A program made the translations under genes and the position numbers. Shown piece after piece: positions 24,101 through 33,470 of a stretch of DNA of 43,242 nt. The DNA is taken from contig JABVXU010000454.1 in NCBI GenBank assembly GCA_013365365.1, positions 1 to 43,242 of the forward strand. Reading direction: 5' to 3'. The notes under the pieces are model-generated. The model ran no database searches and was not told the DNA's origin. It saw nothing but the letters and a program-made list of their open reading frames with translations. Numbering within the stretch: position 1 is the stretch's first letter; every line of letters starts with the position of its first letter. This DNA is from Cruorifilaria tuberocauda. Its lineage: Eukaryota; Nematoda; Chromadorea; Rhabditida; Onchocercidae.

Positions 24101-25180
24101 TTGAATATATCCAAATTAGGTATTAGGTATATGAAAAATTAAATTAAAATAACGAGAAGAAAAGAGAGAATTGCTAGATAAATAAGAGTTAAATTTTGTT
24201 TCGAGCTTATTTTAAATTAAATCAAAAATTTTTGGAAGAGATGTTTATAAACGTCACAGTATTTTATAGATTTTTGCATAGGCTTCTCAAAATATTTTAA
24301 ACCATAAAAATTAATCAATTGATTAACTCAACGATGACCGCCTCTTGAAGTCATCTCCGTGAATATCTCCTGTTACTTCGTGCGGTCCTCGTCATATCCC
24401 TAATTCTGACGTACTGCGCATCATCTTGCATCGAATTTTCTTTTTAGCTTAGATACGATGATAATATGCACTTGGTAGTTATGTCAAGCTTAAGCGATCA
24501 GTGATACTACGGAATGTCACGATTACTGATCCAGAAAAACACATTATATATCTATTCTCTATTTCTGCTTCTTTTCCTTTCTGATCTTTTTGAAGTTTTC
24601 AAACCTAGACTCAGCATAATTAAGGAAGCTCAGGAAAAAAGTTGCAAAATATGCTAAAAAAGATGAAGAGAAGACAATGAAGCTAGAAGAAGAGAGATAT
24701 CGAAAGAAAATTAAAAAATAATCAAAGTCTTAAATTAATTTGTCATTGTTCCTTTTGTCGCTCCAGTAATTTTCTCATTCATATGTATGGTATTTATACG
24801 TATTGGTGTTATAACGCGAGATAATTCGGAGATTCATAATTAAAAAATGAAGAAGAAGAAGGAAGAGTAAACAAATGAAAGCTGAGAAGAATAAATTTCA
24901 AATGCTTAACAGTGCATTCATTGCTTGTTTATTGATCAACTTGTTGCGCTTACTTCAGTTGTTAATTCACTATTAAAAAAAGTAAATTGCTTTTATCTAG
25001 AATATAGAACCAATGGTATGATTTTAAAAAATATCCATATAAATAATCGTGTTTATATTTTATCCAGCATAAAAAATGTAATATCTTTTCAACTTTTTCC
25101 CTTCAAAAGCCATTTTCGAAAATTTGATGTGAGTTTTTTTTTTATAATTCCCTTTTCATTTGGTTTCTATGGATGTCCAC
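21154..25180. other. Stretch without a recognised gene
   Basis: AT-rich DNA. A possible poly(A) signal AATAAA for the synthetase fragment is at 21423-21428. Two open plus-strand segments are listed separately (22494-22622 and 22851-22997). A lysine/glutamate-rich open segment lies at 24620-24721, and a somewhat GC-richer CpG-containing patch at about 24330-24440. A CACGTACGTG palindrome is at 22351-22360. Nothing here assembles into a gene I recognise. Confidence 0.5.
22494..22997 (+). pseudogene. Two open helical segments of unknown family, possible gene remnant
   Basis: Segment one (22494-22622) encodes a charged helix-like peptide containing LKEFDELNTIIKELKDIGKK. Segment two (22851-22997) encodes about 48 residues including ILKLPEVEVNVISSFLP and STSKALIKDLVIKMEQ, ending at TGA 22995-22997. 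Both look more protein-like than the surroundings, and an ATTCAG acceptor lies inside segment two near 22887-22892. I found no start or splice path joining them. Small secreted helical nematode proteins have a similar flavour, but I cannot name a family. Confidence 0.2.
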
Positions 25181-25186
25181 TTTATT
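25181..25186 (-). terminator. Poly(A) signal of the acidic protein gene
   Basis: AATAAA on the minus strand, 27 nt past the stop codon of the acidic protein at 25213. Position and sequence fit a canonical cleavage and polyadenylation signal, marking the end of the proposed two-gene operon. Confidence 0.7.
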
Positions 25187-25212
25187 GAAAAATTTTTCCT
25201 GATAATAAAAAT

Positions 25213-27498
25213 TTAATGAATGAATTCAAAATCAAGTTCATCTGTACTTTTTTTGTCTGCAAACAAACCATCTCGATCTTTTTTCGATTCCTTATCATCT
25301 TGGCTTGTCAATGTTGTGACAGTAGTTTCGACAGTATGATGAATACCAGTGGATCCACTGGTTAAATCGTTATCATGCGTCAAGAATTTATCAGAATTGT
25401 CGGCTGAAAATGTTTTGGTATCACTGAAATCTGAAGATGACCTACGGTCTACATTAGAGACAGTGTAGCTTTCCGTATGGACCTCATATTTACGCCCATC
25501 ATCCCCCGTTATTTCTTCCGTTTTCGTCGTAAACTGCGAACCCGTTTGGCGTTTTCCATCGCTTTCACCGAGCATCTCATCAAATTTATTTCTTGTGGAT
25601 GCGATTAAATTTTGTACAGAATCTGATACTGTAGATGAAAGAAAACCAGTTAATCCGTGTCTATGAGATTTCACAGTATCGAATTCCGGTTGTACTTGAC
25701 TTATGTCAATTTCTTCATTCGGTAACTTTTCGGCACTTTTCATATCCAATGATTCAACATTGGGATTTTCATAAATTTCACCACGATAAGTTTCTTCGGG
25801 TGATTGCTCGAGCATTGAGTGTCTATCATAGCGTTCCTCATAAACAACGGCATCTCGATCTCCATTTCCACTCATTAATGTTGAACCAAATAATGTTGAA
25901 TATGTTGTTGATGATTTATAATGGTCCGGTTCACCTGAGAGCTCATCCCACCCTGGTTGGTCGACTTTACTTTCCAAGAAACTTTCTAAATGTTGGTCTC
26001 TATCTTTACCTATTGGATATTCTTGGAAATGATCAACAGTTGTCATATCTTTTGATATAGTTGCTTCTGATCGTAAGTCATCTTTTATATTATTGCCCAT
26101 ATTGTCATCATGGAAATGATTATCACTCAAGCCTTTGCTCATATAGCTTTCATCAGTTCTTTCCAAAAAATGCTCTTCCATATCTTCTGGAATATAATCT
26201 TCAGATATATCTTTCGGAATATAAGCCTCCGTTATACCTTCAGGAGCACGAGCTTCCACTATATCTTCTTCAGAATGATCTTGTGAATGATCCTGCTGTT
26301 CCTTATCAATGCTTTCTGTTATTTCATGATGTCTTTGGATATCTTGAAATTCCGAATCGTCCGTAAAATATTCGTGGCTTCTTCCAAGTGATGGTTCGAC
26401 TTGATTCGCCATCGAATCCTCCATAAATGATGTTGTCATTTGGGTTGGAACGCCATATATTTCCTTCCGCATTACTTCTTCGATAACATCTTCATCGACA
26501 TTATAATTTTCGCCTCTAACAGGAGTCTCTCTATCAGTTATTGAATGTTTCTCATTTTCAATAATTGAATTTTCTGTATTTCTCTGCTCTGCAGTATATT
26601 CCATTGATTTCACTGTATCATCAGTGACATCCTTAATTTCCTCAACGATTCCAGAAATAATCGGTTTTTCATCATCTGATAATCCCGAGATTACTTCTGT
26701 TGTTTCCTTAATTTCTGATTGAGTTGGGGATAAAGTCTCCATGTGTTGTTCATTCTTATCAGCTCCTGCTCTTGCATCAACTTCTTCATTTTTCTGTTCT
26801 AATTCTTCGGTAATATCTTCAACCATTTCACCAACAACTTTCATGTCTTCTTTAAATGTAGATTCCAGCACAGTTTTGACATCATTGAAGTTGGCATCAA
26901 GTGTTTCAGCGGGAACATTGAAAACTTCATCATCGTGCTTCGTGATATCCATTTGTGCTTCTTGCTCTGATGACTCAGTTAATTCCAACTGAGGTGGTTC
27001 CGAGAAGTCTGATTGAGTTTGAATTACTTTTTCAATAGTCTCCTCAATTATATCCATATCGACACCTGCCAAATTTTCATGACGTTTTACCACCGTATGA
27101 ATTGAATCTTCGATAGTATTTTCCTGCAAATCACCCGGTGCCCCATAATCCAGCTGTTTTGTGATCAGATGATGCGTTTCCTCTTCCATCAGTTCCGTAA
27201 CCGTATCATCTGTCTTTGCAGTTGCTTCATCTTCTGTTATCTGTTCGTCTAAGGTTACAGCTTCAGTTGGCATTATATCTTTTGACGGTTGCTGAATTCG
27301 CTTGAGCATATCCTCATCCAGTAATTCTGGATTGATAATTGTTTTCGGATAACCCATTACTAATTCTTCTTCATTCAATGTTTGTTTTTCATGAGAATCC
27401 AAATCTTTCTTAAACTGTTCAATGTGATCAGGATTTGATGCGTCCATTACAGTCAGCAAGACACCGTGTTGCCAAAGTTGTGATCCGGCAAATTTCAT
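25213..27498 (-). CDS. Large acidic, probably disordered protein of unknown function (761 residues)
   Basis: One uninterrupted exon of 2286 bp, unusual beside the short exons of every other gene here. I do not recognise the family. The start (MKFAGSQLWQHGVLLTVMDA) is the only part that looks folded; there is no signal peptide or membrane segment. Most of the rest is Glu/Asp/Ser/Thr-rich with few aromatics. Residues about 412-460 carry a degenerate 9-residue repeat: AYIPKDISE, DYIPEDMEE, HFLERTDES, YMSKGLSDN, HFHDDNMGN. A somewhat less acidic C-terminal block includes FLSSTVSDSVQNLIASTRNK and KTEEITGDDGRKYEVHTES, ending DELDFEFIH. A TTTTCCAG acceptor lies one base before the ATG, and the upstream oxidoreductase stop is 87 bp away, so it is probably the second gene of an operon, matured by trans-splicing. 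It could be a cytoskeletal or scaffold protein; that is a guess from composition. Confidence 0.85.
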   Translation of the reverse strand: MKFAGSQLWQHGVLLTVMDASNPDHIEQFKKDLDSHEKQTLNEEELVMGYPKTIINPELLDEDMLKRIQQPSKDIMPTEAVTLDEQITEDEATAKTDDTVTELMEEETHHLITKQLDYGAPGDLQENTIEDSIHTVVKRHENLAGVDMDIIEETIEKVIQTQSDFSEPPQLELTESSEQEAQMDITKHDDEVFNVPAETLDANFNDVKTVLESTFKEDMKVVGEMVEDITEELEQKNEEVDARAGADKNEQHMETLSPTQSEIKETTEVISGLSDDEKPIISGIVEEIKDVTDDTVKSMEYTAEQRNTENSIIENEKHSITDRETPVRGENYNVDEDVIEEVMRKEIYGVPTQMTTSFMEDSMANQVEPSLGRSHEYFTDDSEFQDIQRHHEITESIDKEQQDHSQDHSEEDIVEARAPEGITEAYIPKDISEDYIPEDMEEHFLERTDESYMSKGLSDNHFHDDNMGNNIKDDLRSEATISKDMTTVDHFQEYPIGKDRDQHLESFLESKVDQPGWDELSGEPDHYKSSTTYSTLFGSTLMSGNGDRDAVVYEERYDRHSMLEQSPEETYRGEIYENPNVESLDMKSAEKLPNEEIDISQVQPEFDTVKSHRHGLTGFLSSTVSDSVQNLIASTRNKFDEMLGESDGKRQTGSQFTTKTEEITGDDGRKYEVHTESYTVSNVDRRSSSDFSDTKTFSADNSDKFLTHDNDLTSGSTGIHHTVETTVTTLTSQDDKESKKDRDGLFADKKSTDELDFEFIH

Positions 27499-27507
27499 CC
27501 TGGAAAA
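27499..27507 (-). promoter_or_regulatory. Probable trans-splice acceptor for the downstream operon gene
   Basis: CCTTTTCCAG on the minus strand ends at 27500, one base before the ATG at 27498. With an upstream gene ending 87 bp away there is no room for a promoter of usual size, so spliced-leader addition is the natural reading. Confidence 0.7.
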
Positions 27508-27538
27508 GGTTTAATGTAATCTAACAGATCTCTGCATC

Positions 27539-27544
27539 TTTATT
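27539..27544 (-). terminator. Poly(A) signal in the intercistronic region
   Basis: AATAAA on the minus strand, 41 nt past the TGA of the flavin oxidoreductase and about 40 nt before the trans-splice acceptor of the next gene. This spacing of upstream poly(A) signal and downstream splice acceptor is the nematode operon layout. Another AATAAA overlaps the area just after the stop codon. Confidence 0.7.
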
Positions 27545-27585
27545 TTTAGTTAAATTCTCGAATCCTTTTAAATATACATTTTTAT

Positions 27586-30500
27586 TCATTGTTTATTTTT
27601 TTTCTCAATGAATTTAAAATTACTATGCGACTCTTCCGCTTTTTCAAAATCCGGTGCAATATCTGTGTTGAAAATATACCCCAATATTTTTCCTAAAAGC
27701 ATTTCCGGTAATTTAATTAAATTAATTCCCTTGTTTTCAATATTCTCAAATAATGACAAGATTCTTTGAAAAAAAAAGGAAAACAAAATATACTCGACGT
27801 TATAATCTGTTGGGTCAAATAGTGATTTCGTTGCGCTTTTCACTTCTCCAGCAAATAATCTTTTCGGCAGGTCTTTAAGCAAAATTGTTTACTATTTTCT
27901 CAATAATTTTGATATTTAATCATTTCAAACATTAAAAATAGATAATTTCAAGTTTGATTTCTACATCAGAAGTATTTCCATTCATCTTCTTTTCATGATC
28001 CTACATGAAACTTCTTTTATATTGATTTTATCAGTTAAATTTTCAGTTCTTAATTAATGCTGTAATTTTGGTATTAAAATTTAGCCAATTTATCACTGCA
28101 GGCAACTGAATGGATATTTTCAAACAAATACAATAAAAGCTGATGAAACCTGGCTCGGCAGCTACAGGTCTTGCAAGTGAGATACCCGCTGCCCAACCGT
28201 CACGGACCGCAGCAACCATATCCGGAAGCGTCACAAATCCACCATTCATAAATAACTTTGTTCTTGTCAAATGTTTTCGCATCTGAAAAGATATCATTCA
28301 ATTTATGAACCTAGAATTCAAATTCAAATTTGATGTGGTATTTAGAAACAGATTCAACTGACAACAAGTCGGCGAATCGTTTGTTTCAAATTGGAATATC
28401 TTAATGTAAAACATTATCTCTTGAAAAAAAATCATCAATTAAATAAAAAAAAAAACAACATACTGTAATTATTAAATTTTGATAGAAATATTCACACTTC
28501 TCCGGATTATCGTTGCGTTTTAGGTCTTTAATCAAATCATAATGTCCACCACTTATGGTTATATAATCAAAGCCGGTTTTCTGAATAAATGAATAAGAAG
28601 TAATTTTGACTAAATTGGAAAAATTCGAAACTAATATAAAATTCGAAATTGGAAAAAAGGTATGAGAGGATACTATTAACACTGTTTATTATAGTCAATG
28701 ATAAATATTTATGTTAGCAAAAAAGAACAAATGCTTTTCAAATAAATTAATTACTGCTAAGAAAGAAGCAATTTCTTAGTATTCGATTTCGAAGCCGTTG
28801 GAGAAATGAAATGAATTTATTTTTCTTTGAAATTTGAAAAAACTTTACTAACTGCAAATGAACTGCATTTTTAAACGGTTTGAGGGATTTTTTTGTAATA
28901 GGCAGTAAATTGTACAAGCAGAAAGCTACGGAAATGAATTTCTATAAGCTATGCAAAATCACTGTTTTGCAATCATTAAAAAGCTTTCTGATTTTTACTA
29001 AGAATTGAAAAAGGGGAAAAAGAAAATTTCAAATTTGAACTTGTTTAACATTCTCCAATAATCGAAAAATACATTTCTAAATGCAATTTGATTAACTTCC
29101 TGAGATAATCGAAGATCAACTCATGAATCCAAAAGAGTAAATCACATAAGGCGCATTTGTTCTTTCAAATTGATCATCAGTTTACTGGGAGTTCATCTAT
29201 CATCATCAATTGGTAAAATAGCTCATTTACTTTTTGGAATAACAGCACTTTGATATTCTCATAAACTATGAAACAGTTAACAAAGTAATATGAAATAGGT
29301 GAAAGACGCTTTTGAATTCAATTTGAATGCAAATATAAACAAAAACAAATGGAAGCAAAAATACTTCAGCTGTGTCAAAGTAAGAAATCACAAAATTAAT
29401 TTGAAAGAATTTGACCGCATATAGATTGTTAAAACAGTTTTTTTTAATCTAAAGTTTTTATTTTTATTTGCATTGCATATTCTTCATATTTTCATAGCTC
29501 TCAAAATTTCCACAGAAATATGTGAAACTTTTCTAGTAATTATATATTAGGATTAGCAATAGAAGAAAAGTGCTCACTTCAACGTTATGAACAAATTCAC
29601 CAAATTCGTTAATGTTGTAATCAGGCTCGAAATTATCGCAGAATAATTTGAGACCAATTACAAAACGGCTTGGTGTACAGATTTTCATCCTAAAAAAAAG
29701 TTTTCTGGAAACAAATTAATATACCAATTAAAGATTGATATTTTAAAAAAACCCAAAATTAAATGAATTTTAGGTAGGAATACTTGAAATTACTCATTAG
29801 CATATAATAGATAAAATTCTTCTAAATTCTAATAAGTTTATCTTTGAGAAAAGAAAACAATAGAAAAATTGCACAAGTCGTTAAATAGATGATAACATTT
29901 TGTTAATAAGATGATATTGATACCGTATAGCTTGGATAATTTTGAACAAAATTTTGGCACGATTATTTAATACGCCACCGAATTCGTCGTTACGGGTATT
30001 ATCACCACTTGTGATCAGTTGTCCAAGGGCAAAGAAATAGGTGCACGATATTTCCACACCATTGAAACCTTTAATAATTAAATAAGTTTTACTATTTTAA
30101 TGCTTCAATTTTCAATTAATATCAAAATAAATCATTTGAAACTACTATCTGCTAAAATATGAAAAAAAGAAAATTATTAAAAATATTCATCAACAACATC
30201 CTTGAATTTATCAAATGAAAATAAATGAAAACAAACCACATTGTTGAGCATAGCTTGCAGCGTAAGCGTAATCACTAACTAGCTCTCCAATCTGCGTACG
30301 TGTCAATTTATTGATATCGAAATCTGTTTTATGTGGTAAATCAGCAGCATACTTTCCAGGCTGAAATGAGAGGAAACTGAGAAGTGAAAATGAATAAATT
30401 GAGAAAAATTATTTCCAAACTGATTTCCGAACTGAAATCATTTCTCAGCTTTATGCATTGTACAAATATTTCTTATTAATTTATTGCATATTACAACAAA

Positions 30501-33470
30501 TAAATAAATATAAAAATAGATTATATTTGATAAAAAGATTTTTGCTAATTTATTTATTATCCAATCTATCACAGGCCTTCTTTATTTTCATTATTAATTT
30601 TAATAAACGTTGAAATTTTGATTTTAAAGTACAAAACCTTAGGGTTCATTGTTTTTGAAATCAGGTAAGCGTCTTAACAAGAAAAGATAAGTGCAGAAGC
30701 ACTATATTTTATCAAAATTCATGTTAGCAATTAATCTCACATTAAGTTAGCAAATGCAATTTAAGCAGTGATGTAAAATAACAAGTTTGAAATTATATAC
30801 AGTTTGTTTGAGCTAACCACTTTGTTGGAAACCCAGAAATTATCATCTAATGAAGCATTTTGCAGAAATTTGCAATGTAAGAGATCCATATCAAAAATAT
30901 TGTTAATTAAGCGATTTATAGTTGTATTTATGAGAGTTTTATTCAATTATGAGATTGAAATTAATCATTGATTATCAAATGAATTTTATCAAAAAAGTGA
31001 CTTGAGTTTTCAATTAACACTTTTTTTGCTTTATTTTACCGGAATTGAAATAACTAACTCTTTATCTGAACTTCTGATAAAAATCCTCAAATAAAAAATC
31101 TCGCTATTATTCGTCATTTTAATAACTGACTTTTAATTAGCTATAAAAGCGATCTTTCCTTGGTACTCTGGACTTTATTTCAATCCTATTCCCAAAAATT
31201 CAACTTCTACTTTTTGTTATATATGCAATAACAAATATTTGCAAATTCTTCCACGCTGAACTTTACAAAGCGATTACCTGCTTTTTAATATATTTTCCTA
31301 ATGTTGCTAACAGCAGCTTACAGATTTGTTTACGTGAAATCGAGAAATTTCAAAAAATCAAAACAAGACTGAAAAATGAGAAAAAAGAAGCAAACGTGGA
31401 ACAGCTGGGCGATAACAATACTTCCACTTCTTTTGGAGCATTCGGTCCATTCCTTAAATGCATTTTGACGCTCTTCAGAATCCAATTCTTTATCGATGAT
31501 TACATTGCCTGGAGCTTCAATATCTTTCTGAAATGAATAAGCAAAAGCTAATGGAAAAACCAAAAAAAAAGAACAGAGAAGCTGATATTTCTAATGAATG
31601 AAAACCATTCTGAATTTCAATCGAAATGAAACTATTTTTATTTCCTTAGAAATAAAAAAAAAAAAGAGAAAAACTTGATATAATTAACAAAGTTTAAAAA
31701 AAACACCAAAATATTAGTCAAGAATTTTTTTTATAAAAAAATAAGAGATAAAAAATCTTGAAAAAATAGATAAATTTGAAATTAAATTATTGAAAAAAAT
31801 ATTTTTATCCATGCCAAGAATACCAACCATTTGAAAATTTATTTTTTTATAAATTTTCAATTACTTTTTTCAATTTCGCTAATAAAAAAATGAAAAGAAA
31901 TATTGCAGTTATGAAAAAAGAAAAAGTAAAAAGAAGCAGTTAGTTATCATCCTATTAATCAAAACTTTTTCAACAATTCAAAGAACAACAAAACGATGCT
32001 TTTACTTGAAAAAAAAAACTTACTCCATTAATTGTAATACAGCCAGTAACGATAATTCCGAAACCTCCGTCAGCAAATTTTCCATACAAATTAATCAGTT
32101 CGCGTGTTGGTATACCACTCTTCTTCATATCATTCTTATCATATGTTGCCAGCTAAATTAATAAAAAAAAAACAATAAACAATTTTAGAAAGTGGATTAA
32201 AAAAAGAATAAACAAAAATATGTGGTAGAATAATGAAAATTTTAGTAATCACAAGAATACCTGCACTTTTTCAATTCACTATAAATTATTCAATAGAGTT
32301 CGATCTAAATGTTACTATTATTATTTTATTATTAGTATCATTACTGCAATCAATCATTATTACTACTACTATTATTATTATAGTTTTCATTATTAATACA
32401 ACTTTTTTTAGTCACTTATTTGAATAAATTACTTTGAAATCAATAAAGTTGATGTAAAGTATGATTATCACAGATGCGATATAGCACACTTTATTTAATT
32501 CGTTCATAACTTTGTATCATGAAAGAGTGAATTGAAAGATATTTAGATAACGAAGAGGATGTTTAAAATGAATTAAGAATTGAAGATAATTGTATGCACC
32601 AGACGACAACAATTAACATACTTATTTCCTATTTTAATGCTAAAGCTTAACGAATATTCGCTAAAATTGATTTTTAATTTTTAAGTCTATTTTTTAATAT
32701 GATAGAGAATGTGTTAAATCATTTAATTAAAACCTTTTCACCGAAGATGGCAAGAATATTGCAAAGCAATGAAACAAAAACTTCCAGTTTATATTTGTAA
32801 TGTTCTGAAGTTCAGTTAGAAAAGTAACATAAAATTCAAAGTTTTAAATTTCACTTTTTTCCTTCGGAAGACATTTGTAATATCCTTCCACGCCTTTTAT
32901 ATTATTTTGCTAATTCAATTGAAGAATTAATTTTGCTCGTTTAATTGGCAATCAAACTATTAGATTTTATTTCTAATTAAAATACTAATATAAAATATTG
33001 CAGAAGTTTTTGAAAAACTTTTTGATAAATAGTCTTTCTCGAAGATACTTCATATTTCATTTTTCAAACAGTTGAAAATGTACAAGAAGAAAGCCTTTTT
33101 TATCGTTTTTTTTTTCTGTTAAATTTCATTTAAATAATAAATAAATCTGAGAAATCAGGTCAAACTAAATTAATATTTGGAAAAAATTTAATAGTGTAAA
33201 CTATATTTAAAGATATACTGTACTGCATCAACGAAACCATTCATTCATGTTTACAAATGAATCATTAAAGTAAATTGAAGAATATTGAAATTTGATTACC
33301 TGCTCACTCATTGGACTTTTCATTATTCGATTTGGTGCAACCACGCTGTTTGCATACGGAAAACGTAATCGCTCACCGATAGTTATCTTAACCACTTCCG
33401 GATCCACATCATCACATTCCCAACGTGCTACAGGTTCTTTGCTACTATTAAGGATACCGTTTGTTATCAT
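27586..33470 (-). CDS. Old Yellow Enzyme-family NADH:flavin oxidoreductase with altered active site
   Basis: Exons in transcript order: 33470-33300, 32152-32024, 31527-31396, 30360-30237, 30068-29924, 29689-29578, 28580-28464, 28282-28150, 27872-27586; all GT-AG, phases consistent, 449 residues. The family are FMN-binding TIM-barrel enzymes reducing activated alkenes with NAD(P)H. Matching blocks: RFPYANSVVAPNRIMKSPMS, then LATYD; GKFADGGFGIIVTGCITING; IVIAQLFHPGKYAADLPHKT; GFNGVEI; DNTRNDEFGGVLNNRAKILF; RFVIGLKLFCDNFE; FDYITISGGHYD; LFMNGGF near the FMN phosphate site; and ISLARPVAAEPDLPKRLFAG. Residues 311 onward plus a 90-residue tail after the barrel are less conserved. The active-site segment usually read as H-x-x-(H/N)-G-Y is SCTYFF here (residues 193-198), so the substrate-binding pair and the tyrosine proton donor are all replaced. 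It may still bind FMN. It lies 87 bp upstream of the acidic protein gene on the same strand and is probably cotranscribed with it. The start ATG is the first in frame; no clear leader acceptor was identified. Confidence 0.9.
32300..32400 (+). repeat. ATT/ACT trinucleotide-rich tract in an intron
   Basis: Imperfect runs of ATT and ACT trinucleotides on the plus strand inside the first intron of the flavin oxidoreductase gene. Simple sequence with no evident function. Confidence 0.6.

Noticed and set aside
24620..24721. Lysine/glutamate-rich segment (KLRKKVAKYAKKDEEK) as the C-terminal tail exon of the synthetase fragment
   Set aside because: Nearby acceptors give the wrong phase for joining to the exon ending at 21111, and low-complexity K/E peptides arise easily in purine-rich DNA.
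25635..26366. Long plus-strand open frames (141 and 101 codons)
   Set aside because: They lie antisense to the acidic protein gene; the strong minus-strand coding bias produces them. Composition (His/Leu/Tyr-rich) is typical of such shadows.
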